Part shown: in pieces, positions 1 through 7,702 of the stretch
How positions within the stretch are numbered: the stretch's first letter is position 1
How the letters are laid out: every line of letters begins with the position of its first letter
Virus record (IMG/VR): IMGVR_UViG_3300006921_000222
Span: 1 to 20,326 of that record
DNA: 20,326 nucleotides
Strand: one strand, 5' to 3'
DNA from: a virus
Notes under the pieces: model-generated
Databases searched by the model: none
What the model was told of the DNA's origin: nothing
Seen by the model: the letters and a program-made list of their open reading frames with translations, nothing else
Made by a program: the position numbers and the translations under genes

Positions 1-8
1 GGTCAAGC

Positions 9-761
9 ATGGCAAAACAACGCAATAAGATAAAAAATGATGTAATTAAGCAGATTAGACTGTTACTTGGTGACGGTATGATTGACATCGAATTAGACCC
101 AGAACATTATGACCTTGCAATTGATGTTTCAGTAGATAAAATAAGACAACGTTCAGAGAACGCAGTACAAGAAGATTTTTATACTATTGAACTAAAGAAA
201 GAGGTCGAAGAATACACTCTTCCTAAAGAAATAACAGAAGTTAAAAAGATACATCATCGTTCATTTGGTCATGGTATATCTTCTGGTGTTGATATGGACC
301 CATTTGAATTAGCATATGCGAATTCATATTTCTTTATGAACAATCACGTTGGTGGTATTTCAACATACGAATTGTTCTCTCAGTACCGTGAAACTCTAAA
401 CAGAGTTGCGGCAACTGACATTCAGTTTATTTGGAATCCACTTACTCATAAGATGAAACTTTTAAGAAAAATGAGAGCAGACGAAATGGTATTGCTTCAT
501 GTTTACTTAGAACGTTCAGAAGACCAATTGCTAACAGACCCATATCTAAAATCATGGATGAGAGATTACTCACTAGCATATTGTAAAAGAATGATTGGTG
601 AAGCCCGTTCTAAATTCGCTACACTACCTGGCGCACAAGGTGGAGTTTCATTAAATGGTGATGCCTTAAAAGCAGAAGCGTCAGTTGAGATAGAGAAATT
701 AGAAACTGAATTGAAACTATATATCGATGGCTCTGCACCGTTAGGTGTTATGATTGGCTAA
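9..761 (+). CDS. 13: Neck protein, T4 gp13-like
   Basis: This 250-aa protein is probably the T4 gp13-type neck protein, which sits between portal and tail and closes the DNA-filled head before tail joining. The clearest evidence is the C-terminal third: a W-x-x-D-Y-x-x-A segment (about residues 182-190), then an L-P-G-A-Q-G-G-V-S-L-N-G run, then an acidic helix, then a hydrophobic PLGVMIG end. T4 gp13 ends with the same order (WVKDYATAL, LPGGVTIDG, acidic helix, PPFGILVG). The N-terminal helical part (DVIKQIRLLLGD, IELDPEHYDLAID) matches the same family. T4 gp13 is about 309 aa, so this one is shorter in the middle. The ATG lies 8 bases from the window edge, so its ribosome binding site is barely covered. 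The next gene starts 2 bases after the stop. Recognised by eye only; another neck/connector protein is the alternative. Confidence 0.75.
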   Translation: MAKQRNKIKNDVIKQIRLLLGDGMIDIELDPEHYDLAIDVSVDKIRQRSENAVQEDFYTIELKKEVEEYTLPKEITEVKKIHHRSFGHGISSGVDMDPFELAYANSYFFMNNHVGGISTYELFSQYRETLNRVAATDIQFIWNPLTHKMKLLRKMRADEMVLLHVYLERSEDQLLTDPYLKSWMRDYSLAYCKRMIGEARSKFATLPGAQGGVSLNGDALKAEASVEIEKLETELKLYIDGSAPLGVMIG

Positions 762-763
762 GA

Positions 764-952
764 GTGGCTTTTCATCCACTCAACACTAAAAGTCCTTGTG
801 TAAGCATATGCAAGTATAACGAGAAAAACTTCTGTATCGGATGCAAACGTCATATGAATGAAATATTCGATTGGCTTGATTATACTGATGATATGAAAGA
901 CGCTATTCTAAAAGATTTAAAAACCCGAGATATAACCTCAGAAAAAGGTTGA
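764..952 (+). CDS. Small DUF1289-like Cys-rich protein
   Basis: This 62-aa protein has the DUF1289 signature: S-P-C-V-x-I-C near residues 10-16, then C-x-G-C-K-R (residues 24-29), followed by E-I-x-x-W. The four cysteines probably bind a metal ion. The family is common in proteobacteria and its function is not established, so none is assigned. The start is GTG at 764, two bases after the gp13 stop, because the only in-frame ATG is internal and would remove the cysteines. It is therefore probably translated with gp13. The last codons overlap the -35 element of the promoter for the next gene. Small DUF1289 proteins in phages may be host-derived. Confidence 0.75.
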   Translation: MAFHPLNTKSPCVSICKYNEKNFCIGCKRHMNEIFDWLDYTDDMKDAILKDLKTRDITSEKG

Positions 953-978
953 CAATCAGTCAATTTTTGTGGTATAAT
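949..978 (+). promoter_or_regulatory. Consensus sigma70 promoter for dNMP kinase
   Basis: TTGACA at 949-954 and TATAAT at 973-978 are both perfect consensus elements with an 18-bp spacer. The -35 overlaps the TGA stop of the upstream gene. The predicted transcription start is about 985, only about 6 bases before the ATG at 991. This predicts host-polymerase (early) expression of the kinase inside an otherwise late region. Confidence 0.85.
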
Positions 979-990
979 TATTATATCACA

Positions 991-1626
991 ATGAAAAGAA
1001 ATCAAATGATAATAGGTATTACAGGTCTAATTGGCTCAGGCAAAGGCACAGTCGCCGACATTCTAGTTGAAGAACACAATTTTATTAAGTTAAGTTTCGC
1101 AGATAAACTTAAAGATGGAGTTGCAACTGTATTCGGTTGGGAACGTGCTATGTTAGAGGGCGATACAGTAGAAAGCAGAGAATGGCGTGAAACTGTCGAT
1201 GAGTTTTGGACAAATGAAACTGGCAGAGAAATAACACCTAGACTTGTACTGCAAGAGTTTGGTACAGACTGTATGAGAAATGGTTTCTATGACGGTGTAT
1301 GGGTTAGTCTTGTTAAGCAAGAGATAATCAACAACCCAGACAACAATTACATTGTTCCTGATGTAAGATTTCCTAATGAGATACAAATTATAAAATCCCT
1401 AAATGGTAAAGTTTGGAATGTCAGACGAGGTGAACTACCAGAATGGTGGGGAACTGCAATACTCGACAATCAAACTAATTCTACACTTATGAAAGATAAT
1501 CATCCTGAAGTTCATCAAAGCGAATGGAGATGGATTAGTACTAATGATACCTTTGATAAAATACTTTATAATGATGACAGCATAGAGGCTTTATATAGTA
1601 AAGTTTCGGCTGAGTTGTCTACGTAG
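991..1626 (+). CDS. 1: Deoxynucleoside monophosphate kinase, T4 gp1-like
   Basis: This enzyme phosphorylates dNMPs to dNDPs for phage DNA synthesis in the cytoplasm. Evidence is a P-loop GLIGSGKGT at residues 12-20 near the N-terminus, the conserved LVLQEFGTD block near the middle, and P-D-V-R-F-P-N-E followed by a V-x-x-V-R-R strand, all in the order of T4 gp1. The product is 211 aa against about 241 in T4. The open frame extends upstream to 949, but that stretch is the promoter, so translation from there is unlikely. ATG 991 would give a leader of about 6 bases. ATG 1006 (MIIGITGL) is the alternative and aligns better with the T4 start. Neither has a clear Shine-Dalgarno sequence. The gene probably belongs to the early class, unlike its neighbours. 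Confidence 0.85.
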   Translation: MKRNQMIIGITGLIGSGKGTVADILVEEHNFIKLSFADKLKDGVATVFGWERAMLEGDTVESREWRETVDEFWTNETGREITPRLVLQEFGTDCMRNGFYDGVWVSLVKQEIINNPDNNYIVPDVRFPNEIQIIKSLNGKVWNVRRGELPEWWGTAILDNQTNSTLMKDNHPEVHQSEWRWISTNDTFDKILYNDDSIEALYSKVSAELST

Positions 1627-1660
1627 TTAACCCCCAAAACAGTGTTTTTCCGTGATTTTG

Positions 1661-1669
1661 ACTAAATAC
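1661..1669 (+). promoter_or_regulatory. Late-type promoter box upstream of tail sheath
   Basis: ACTAAATAC resembles the T4 late promoter TATAAATA and the GATAAATAC boxes elsewhere in this window, but is the weakest match of the set. It would start transcription near 1674, about 50 bases before the sheath ATG, in an otherwise empty 98-base gap. Confidence 0.5.
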
Positions 1670-1724
1670 AAGTAACGAAATACATTTAAACTATTAGTAA
1701 CAAAATTAAACAAGGAGAAATACT

Positions 1725-4406
1725 ATGGCTACATTAGTATCACCAGGGGTTGCAGTAACAGTCAGTGATGAATCACAGTACGCGGCGGCTACACAAGGTA
1801 CATTACCATTATTAGTTATTGCTACAGCAAGTAACAAGTCAGATGCATCTGGCAGTGCAACTGCTTCTGGAACACTTCCAGCAAACGCAGGAGTTGCCTA
1901 CCTAGTATCATCACAGAGAGAGTTAGTCGAAACATTCGGCGAACCAAAATTTTATGAAGTTGGCGGTTCAGTTGTTCAAGGCGCTGAAACAAGTGAATAC
2001 GGTCTATTAGCGGCATATCAATATCTAGGAGTATCGAACAACGCATATGTTATTCGTGCAGATGTTGACTTGTCAGAACTAGAAGCATCTTCAACAGAAC
2101 CAGCAGGCGTTATCACAAACGGTACATACTGGCATGATACTTCGAAATCAAAATTCGGATTATTCACATGGTCAGGAACAGCGTGGGTGTCAAATGCAAT
2201 TTCAGTCCTAGAGGACACTCCAGGAACAGGAAATGTAGAGGCAATCTCAGGCGGTTATGCGGCACCTTCAAACACATTCGGCTCAACAGGAGACTTCGCA
2301 GTTGTAACATCTACTGCTAAAGTTTCATATTATGAAAAAGTTGCAAGTGCATGGATATTATGTGGTGACACAGGTTCATCAGATTTCCAATTTTCACAAT
2401 TTGCTCCAACTACCAAAAAAGGTGGCGGTGCATTAGCGGCAGGCGATGCTTATGTTCGTCTAGCAACAGCAGGTAGCGGATTAGATGTGTCTTTATCATC
2501 TTATAACTCTACTTCAGGCTTATTCACAAATGTTGAAGCACCAATTTATACAACAGATGATTTGGCACAAGTAGCCCATAATGACCTAGGCGATGTTTAT
2601 ACTAGATATAATACAGCGGCTAACGGTCTTGGTTTCTGGGAACTAAGACGCCACTCAGGTGCAACTACTACAGTTATCACTTCAGGTGCAGTTCCAAGCA
2701 CATCAAGTATTACTGCTGATTTCACAGTTGAGGGTATACAGTTTCAACCAGGAGGAATCACTTTAGATGCATTAATTACATCTATACAAGCAAGTGCTCC
2801 ATTGAATGCATTGAATGTTAAAGTTGAAAAAATCGGCACAAACAAAATGCGTTTCACTAAGACAGATGGCAAAGAATTAAATATTGTTATCTCTTCAGGT
2901 AAAGCGGCAATCGGTTTCACAGCAGACGATAATTCTAAATCAGTTTGGGAAGCATTATCTTACCAAGCGAAGAAAACACAAATTACAGGTACAATCGCAG
3001 AAGGAACATACTGGTTCAATGCAAGTTTAAACATTGAAGTAATGAAGAATGTTAACAACGGTGGTAACATGGAATGGCAGAAGTATGCATGGTCAGAAGA
3101 CACGAATGGTCTTGCACCAAGCGAATGTCAAATCGTTACAGGTGCTCCTACAAAACGTAAAGACGGAACATCGGCTCTAGTAGCAGGCGATATTTGGGTA
3201 GATAGTGACGACACTAAATATCCTGTAACATATCGTTGGTCAGGTTCAGCATGGGTCAAGTTAGACAATACAGACCAGTCATCTACAGCAGGACTAGTAT
3301 TCAGTCATTACTCACACGATGCACCTTATGATGCAGACGGTGTTGCAAACAACAGAACAGCACATGCCTCAGCGGCAAATCCAGATTTATATCCAGAAAA
3401 CATTCTGATGATTAACATGGATTACTCTACTTGGAACGTTAAGAAATACACTAACGGCAAGTGGGAATGGAATTCAGGTGTAAACACTGATGGTTCTGGT
3501 AAGTTCGGCGCGGATGCACAAAGACATATAGTTGTTGAAGCAATGCAAAAAGCAGTTTCTTCAAATGACGGAATTCGTTCAGAAGCAGTTTACTTCAATC
3601 TAATCGCGGCTCCAGGATACTTCGAGTTAATGGATGAGATGATTACATTGAACAAAGACAAGAAAGAAATCGCATTTGTTATCGGTGATTGTCCAATGAC
3701 GTTGAAATCAGATTCGACTTCAATGAAAGCATGGGCATCAGCGAATGTTCCAGCAGAAACTTATGGTGCAATTTATTACCCACACGGTTACTCAAGTGAC
3801 TTATCGGGCAATGATGTAGTTATACCTTCATCAGCAGTCGCACTAAGAACTATTGCTTTCTCAGACCAGGTATCATATCCATGGTTTGCTCCAGCAGGTC
3901 TTACACGTGGTGTAGTTTCAAACGCAACACAAGTTGGTTATATCAACTCAGAAGATGAGTTTGTTAAAGTACAGTTAACAGAAGGTCAACGTGATGTTCT
4001 TTATGGACAACGTATGAACCCAATTGCAGACTTCCCATCAACAGGAATGGCAGTTTATGGTCAGAAGACTACACAAGCAACTGCTAGTGCTTTAGATAGA
4101 ATCAATGTTGCACGTTTAGTTAACTACATGCGTCATAACTTAGACCAATTATCTCGTGCATTCTTATTCGAGCAAAACGATAAGATTACAAGAGATAATA
4201 TGAGAGATGCAGTTGAAAGATTCTGTGGTAATCTTGTTACACAAAGAGGTTTATATGACTTCTTAGTAGTGTGTGATGAGTCGAATAACACACCAGCAAG
4301 AATTGACAGAAACGAACTATGGGTAGATGTTGCAATTCAACCAGCGAAAGCAGTTGAGTTCATTTACATCCCACTTCGTATCAGAAATACTGGCGAAACA
4401 TTATAA
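1725..4406 (+). CDS. 18: Contractile tail sheath protein, gp18-like, with long insertion
   Basis: This is the subunit of the contractile sheath around the tail tube. The N-terminus (SPGVAVTVSDES) and the C-terminal 300 residues (TRGVV, EGQRDVLYGQRMNPIADFP, INVARLVNYMRHNL, then R-D-N-M-R-D-A-V-E-R-F and the PLRIRN end) are typical sheath sequence. It is 893 aa, against about 659 in T4. The extra length lies roughly between residues 115 and 590. That stretch contains degenerate modules built as G-x-Y/I-W, 12-20 variable residues, then W-S-G-x-A-W-V: residues 132-156, 427-456 and 488-512, with looser copies near 196-212 and 559-583. These probably form surface-exposed domains on the tail. The ATG has a strong AAGGAGAA site 6-7 bases upstream. 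The gene stands alone between a late-type box and a terminator. Confidence 0.92.
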   Translation: MATLVSPGVAVTVSDESQYAAATQGTLPLLVIATASNKSDASGSATASGTLPANAGVAYLVSSQRELVETFGEPKFYEVGGSVVQGAETSEYGLLAAYQYLGVSNNAYVIRADVDLSELEASSTEPAGVITNGTYWHDTSKSKFGLFTWSGTAWVSNAISVLEDTPGTGNVEAISGGYAAPSNTFGSTGDFAVVTSTAKVSYYEKVASAWILCGDTGSSDFQFSQFAPTTKKGGGALAAGDAYVRLATAGSGLDVSLSSYNSTSGLFTNVEAPIYTTDDLAQVAHNDLGDVYTRYNTAANGLGFWELRRHSGATTTVITSGAVPSTSSITADFTVEGIQFQPGGITLDALITSIQASAPLNALNVKVEKIGTNKMRFTKTDGKELNIVISSGKAAIGFTADDNSKSVWEALSYQAKKTQITGTIAEGTYWFNASLNIEVMKNVNNGGNMEWQKYAWSEDTNGLAPSECQIVTGAPTKRKDGTSALVAGDIWVDSDDTKYPVTYRWSGSAWVKLDNTDQSSTAGLVFSHYSHDAPYDADGVANNRTAHASAANPDLYPENILMINMDYSTWNVKKYTNGKWEWNSGVNTDGSGKFGADAQRHIVVEAMQKAVSSNDGIRSEAVYFNLIAAPGYFELMDEMITLNKDKKEIAFVIGDCPMTLKSDSTSMKAWASANVPAETYGAIYYPHGYSSDLSGNDVVIPSSAVALRTIAFSDQVSYPWFAPAGLTRGVVSNATQVGYINSEDEFVKVQLTEGQRDVLYGQRMNPIADFPSTGMAVYGQKTTQATASALDRINVARLVNYMRHNLDQLSRAFLFEQNDKITRDNMRDAVERFCGNLVTQRGLYDFLVVCDESNNTPARIDRNELWVDVAIQPAKAVEFIYIPLRIRNTGETL

Positions 4407-4427
4407 TATAAACTAGAGAGTTTAGTT

Positions 4428-4457
4428 AAAAACCCCTCCATCAGTGAGGGGTTTTTT
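4428..4457 (+). terminator. Rho-independent terminator after tail sheath
   Basis: A GC-rich stem CCCCTC (4433-4438) / GAGGGG (4446-4451) with a 7-base loop is followed by six T and preceded by A residues that extend the stem. It lies 22 bases after the sheath stop, so the sheath is probably a single-gene transcript. Confidence 0.9.
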
Positions 4458-4478
4458 ATGGGCAACTGTATGTTAAGT

Positions 4479-4487
4479 GATAAATAC
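4479..4487 (+). promoter_or_regulatory. Late promoter box GATAAATAC
   Basis: This is a close match to T4 late TATAAATA. With the box at -13 to -6, +1 falls at about 4492, which is the A of the ATG of the next gene. The message would be leaderless or nearly so. Confidence 0.75.
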
Positions 4488-4491
4488 AGTT

Positions 4492-6411
4492 ATGCGACTA
4501 AACGAAGTAATATTACACGAAGAAAAACTAGACGTAAAGTCAGTTATAACTTCGTCTATCAAAAAGTTAGATAAAGTCTTTAAGAGCAACAAATACGAAC
4601 TAAGAATAGTTGGTGGTGCTGTTCGAGACCTTGCTTTGGGTAAAACACCTAAAGATATTGACTTGGCAACTGATGCCACACCAGATGAAATGATTGCTAT
4701 ACTTGATAAAGCAGGCATTAGACACAAACCTACAGGATTAGAACACGGCACTATTACTGCAATCCTAGATAACGAACCATTTGAAATCACAACACTAAGA
4801 GCAGACAAAGAAACAGACGGCAGACATGCTGAAGTTGAGTTTGTTCGCAGTTGGGAAGAAGATGCTAAACGCAGAGACTTAACATATAATGCTATGAGCA
4901 TGGATATGGAAGGTAATGTATTTGATTACTTCGATGGAATGGACGATTTACAAGATAAAGTCAGTAATTTTGTGGGCGATGCAGATGAACGTATCAAAGA
5001 AGACTATTTGAGAATATTAAGATACTTCAGATTTCAAGGTAGACTTTCTACTCCATCTTGGGATAAAGATACGTTAAAAGCAATCAGTTCAAACGCAAAA
5101 GGTTTACAGAATATAAGTTCTGAACGTATATGGCAAGAAATGAGTAAAGTTCTTGCAGGCAATAATGTTGCTAATGTTTTAGACCACATGGCTAAATCAG
5201 GTGTCAGCAAAGTTATAGGATTATCAACAAACGATTTAAACAAAGTAAAAGATAAAGGTAACCCCATTGTTGCACTAGCACAAATGGGAAACACAACAGA
5301 TATAGTAAAACGTTGGAGATTAAGTAACAACGAATCGGCTCTGTTAGACTTTTTAGTTAAGAATAAAAACAATTCTCTTGACCAAAAGAAAGTAGAAGAT
5401 ATGATTGCTGATGGAGTTAGCAAAGATTTAATTTCAGCACTGGCAACTTTACAAGGCAAAGATGTAAACATTGATGCAGAAGTTCCAAACTTTCCTGTTA
5501 CAGGAGCAGATTTAATTGCAAAAGGTATGAATCCAGGACCAGAAATGGGCGCAAAACTTGGACAACTTAAACAAAAGTGGAAGCAAAGTAACTTTACTGC
5601 TACTAAAGATGAATTATTAAAAGAGAATTCAGATTTATCAACTCAAAGAGGTAGATTAGAATACTATCTAAAGAAACCAGTTGAAGATGGAATGTTAGTT
5701 CATCTATCGGGTTTAGGAAAGTTTCATAAAGATAACGATGAATTAGCAGATATAGTCCCAGAAAGAAATGGAGTATATGCTTTACATCCTGATAAATGGG
5801 AAAGCACATTCTATAGCCTAACAAACAAAGATTTCAAAAAGATTGTTCACTATAAACCAACATTAATAAAAGCACCAGCAGATATGATTGTTGCTGATAT
5901 GGCTATTGCAAATAGATTTTATAGAACAGATAATCCAGAAGAACAAGAACAACTTGCTAAAGAATACAAAGATAGTATAGACAAAGATATATCTAGTATG
6001 AAGATGCCAGAAGTGATTATGCCTAGTGCAGTATTAGAAAAAATTACTAAACGTACTCCAATGGGTGCCGTTATTGATGACTTCTACAAGAGTGACGCAC
6101 CTCAGTTTAAAGGTAAGAGTAAAGCAAAAAGAAGAGAAATGGCTATAGCGGCAAAGTTATCTAAAATGGATGAAGCAGTTCATCAGTTTATGACAGGTCA
6201 TGGCGTTACTTTTGCTGGTAATAAATATGATGAGATAGAGATTGAAGTGACTGGTACTGATAATGTGAATAGGATGTATCACGTTATGATACTAGCACCA
6301 AAAGAATTATTTGGCAAGAAAACTCAAATCTCTTCTAAGTATATGAATAGAGGACCATGGACTAAGACAAAAGTAGATAATGTATTTGGAGAAGATATAG
6401 ATGTTGATTGA
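4492..6411 (+). CDS. CCA-adding enzyme/poly(A) polymerase-like nucleotidyltransferase fused to unknown C-terminal region
   Basis: The N-terminal half is a class II tRNA nucleotidyltransferase/poly(A) polymerase. It has GGAVRD at 41-46, the metal-binding D-x-D in DIDLATDA (55-62), RRDLTYNAM at 127-135 and E-R-I-K-E-D-Y-L-R-I-L-R-Y-F-R-F at 166-181. Such enzymes add CCA to tRNA 3' ends or A tails to RNA; the motifs alone do not say which. Bacterial CCA enzymes are about 400 aa. Here about 240 further residues (roughly 400-639) show no domain I recognise. ATG 4492 is chosen over GTG 4477, which lies upstream of and overlaps the late promoter box. No Shine-Dalgarno sequence precedes it. The first residues (MRLNEVILHEE) loosely resemble a gp21-type cleavage site (L-x-E). 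It overlaps the HAD gene by 11 bases. Confidence 0.85.
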   Translation: MRLNEVILHEEKLDVKSVITSSIKKLDKVFKSNKYELRIVGGAVRDLALGKTPKDIDLATDATPDEMIAILDKAGIRHKPTGLEHGTITAILDNEPFEITTLRADKETDGRHAEVEFVRSWEEDAKRRDLTYNAMSMDMEGNVFDYFDGMDDLQDKVSNFVGDADERIKEDYLRILRYFRFQGRLSTPSWDKDTLKAISSNAKGLQNISSERIWQEMSKVLAGNNVANVLDHMAKSGVSKVIGLSTNDLNKVKDKGNPIVALAQMGNTTDIVKRWRLSNNESALLDFLVKNKNNSLDQKKVEDMIADGVSKDLISALATLQGKDVNIDAEVPNFPVTGADLIAKGMNPGPEMGAKLGQLKQKWKQSNFTATKDELLKENSDLSTQRGRLEYYLKKPVEDGMLVHLSGLGKFHKDNDELADIVPERNGVYALHPDKWESTFYSLTNKDFKKIVHYKPTLIKAPADMIVADMAIANRFYRTDNPEEQEQLAKEYKDSIDKDISSMKMPEVIMPSAVLEKITKRTPMGAVIDDFYKSDAPQFKGKSKAKRREMAIAAKLSKMDEAVHQFMTGHGVTFAGNKYDEIEIEVTGTDNVNRMYHVMILAPKELFGKKTQISSKYMNRGPWTKTKVDNVFGEDIDVD

Positions 6412-7015
6412 AGAAATAATTTCGGAAGAAGAAAAAGGTAAACCTATTGTTTATGTTGATATGGATGGTGTATTAGCAGACTTCTTTTCAGAATGGGCTA
6501 AAATGGCAGGAGTTAAGTCTGGTAATTATAAAGATATTCCAAGAGAAGACATCAATAAGACACTTGACAGAATGATTGGAACAGATTTCTTTGCTCAGTT
6601 GCCAAAGTTTTCTACAGCAGACAAACTAATACAAATGATTATTGGCCATTTTGGTTCTTATAAAATATTAAGTTCTCCACTCAGAAATGACCACGAGAAC
6701 AGTAAGAAACATAAGATAGATTGGATTGGCAGAAAATTAAAAATTAAGCCAGAAGAGACTATCATATCTAGTAACAAGGGTGCATATGCGACTCAGGCAG
6801 ATGGCACACCAAATATACTAATTGACGATTTAGGTAAAAATGTACAGAACTGGATGAATAATGGCGGACTTGGAATTAAATATCAAGCAGATGAAGACCC
6901 ATTATCAAAAGTACAACAGTGGCTATCTCAGTTTAGAAAAGGCGCAATAGCACAAGAATCAGTTATTGCTGAAAGAGAAGAAAACATATTTGAGAAAGAC
7001 GGTGCAATTAGATAA
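6401..7015 (+). CDS. HAD-family 5'(3')-deoxyribonucleotidase-like phosphatase
   Basis: The HAD motif I DMDGVLADF is at residues 20-28, with the nucleophile and acid/base aspartates D20 and D22. A motif II serine lies in ILSSPL (about 89-94), a lysine/tryptophan stretch K-x-x-W follows near 105, and motif IV NILIDDL has D142/D143. This is the pattern of NT5C-type deoxyribonucleotidases, which remove phosphate from dNMPs, so a role in nucleotide salvage or pool control is likely. A GGAG ribosome binding site lies 9 bases upstream, inside the previous gene. The 204-aa protein carries an acidic 12-residue leader and a roughly 30-residue charged tail outside the HAD core. It is probably co-transcribed with the upstream nucleotidyltransferase. 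Confidence 0.8.
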   Translation: MLIEEIISEEEKGKPIVYVDMDGVLADFFSEWAKMAGVKSGNYKDIPREDINKTLDRMIGTDFFAQLPKFSTADKLIQMIIGHFGSYKILSSPLRNDHENSKKHKIDWIGRKLKIKPEETIISSNKGAYATQADGTPNILIDDLGKNVQNWMNNGGLGIKYQADEDPLSKVQQWLSQFRKGAIAQESVIAEREENIFEKDGAIR

Positions 7016-7022
7016 GAAAACA

Positions 7023-7274
7023 ATGGAATTATTATTGGTTAACTACCATAATATCAATAATTCGATGTTAAAACCTTGTGCTGATAAAACAAAATTTATC
7101 AATCTGATTGCTGATTTAGAAATACAAATCAAAAAAGCAGGTAGAACTGTTGTATATTCTGATGGATTATCAGCATTAGAGTTTGCAAATAAATTAGCAA
7201 AAGAGGCAAACGAAAAATATAATATAGTTCCAAAAAATAAAGCAAAAAAGAGGAAGACAAAAGAGAAGAAATAA
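7023..7274 (+). CDS. Small basic hypothetical protein
   Basis: I do not recognise this 83-aa protein. It has a mixed helical body (for example FINLIADLEIQIKKAG and SALEFANKLAKEANEKY) and a strongly basic tail (KNKAKKRKTKEKK) that could bind nucleic acid. ATG 7023 is preferred because it begins 7 bases after the preceding stop. The frame stays open upstream to TTG 6966, which would overlap the HAD gene by 50 bases. The stop overlaps the next ATG (TAATG), which indicates translational coupling. Confidence 0.65.
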   Translation: MELLLVNYHNINNSMLKPCADKTKFINLIADLEIQIKKAGRTVVYSDGLSALEFANKLAKEANEKYNIVPKNKAKKRKTKEKK

Positions 7275-7621
7275 TGCAAGTATACAAGGAAACAATCTGG
7301 CATTTCACTTGTCAATCATGTAATGGCTTTTGGTCAGTAGCCGCATCAGATAAATGGGTTCCAAAAGAATTATTTTGCACTCACTGTGGCTCAAAAAGAA
7401 CACATAATCCAGAAAAGATTGAATGGGTAGATGATAATGATTACCAACCAGAAGATAAAAGTCATATTAGATTTGGAACATCATCTTATACGAGAGCAAG
7501 TGAAGCCACTTATACTAGTTTTCAAAAAGATGTATGCTCATGTGGACACAAAATCATAGATTGTGACTGTAAAGCAGGGTGTAAATGTGGGTGTAATAAG
7601 AGATTTTTGGGTGCATATTAA
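7274..7621 (+). CDS. Zinc-ribbon and Cys-cluster hypothetical protein
   Basis: This 115-aa protein has two cysteine regions. Residues 13-16 (C-Q-S-C) and 35-38 (C-T-H-C) form a CxxC...CxxC zinc ribbon. The last 30 residues hold a dense cluster with C-S-C-G-H and C-K-C-G-C-N. The function is unknown; metal binding is very likely, and zinc ribbons in small phage proteins often contact nucleic acid or protein partners. The ATG overlaps the preceding stop by one base, so it is the last gene of the late operon that starts at 4492. The C-terminal cluster resembles one in the protein at 11913. Confidence 0.75.
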   Translation: MQVYKETIWHFTCQSCNGFWSVAASDKWVPKELFCTHCGSKRTHNPEKIEWVDDNDYQPEDKSHIRFGTSSYTRASEATYTSFQKDVCSCGHKIIDCDCKAGCKCGCNKRFLGAY

Positions 7622-7647
7622 CTTACAACTTAATTTTTATAAAAATA

Positions 7648-7656
7648 GATAAATAC
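7648..7656 (+). promoter_or_regulatory. Late promoter box GATAAATAC upstream of tail tube
   Basis: T4-late-like box in the 81-base gap before gp19, with a predicted +1 near 7661 and a leader of about 42 bases. It probably drives gp19, the 523-aa tube-fold protein, the 87-aa protein and gp4, since no terminator is visible until after gp4. Confidence 0.75.
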
Positions 7657-7702
7657 TAGTGTTAAAACCATAATCAATTACTAATTATAGGAGATAGAGA
7701 AA

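Noticed and set aside
949-990. Upstream extension of the dNMP kinase frame (alternative start TTG at 949)
   Set aside because: This stretch is the -35 to -10 region of a consensus promoter, and the homologous part of the protein starts later.
1636-1648. Small inverted repeat AAAAC-AGT-GTTTT after dNMP kinase
   Set aside because: The stem has only five mostly A-T pairs, too weak to call a terminator.
4473-4901. 142-codon open frame on the minus strand
   Set aside because: It lies wholly antisense to the conserved nucleotidyltransferase motifs, has no ribosome binding site, and its protein is a low-information Ser/Leu-rich shadow.
5034-5471. 145-codon open frame on the minus strand
   Set aside because: It is antisense to the same gene with no start signal or recognisable motif.
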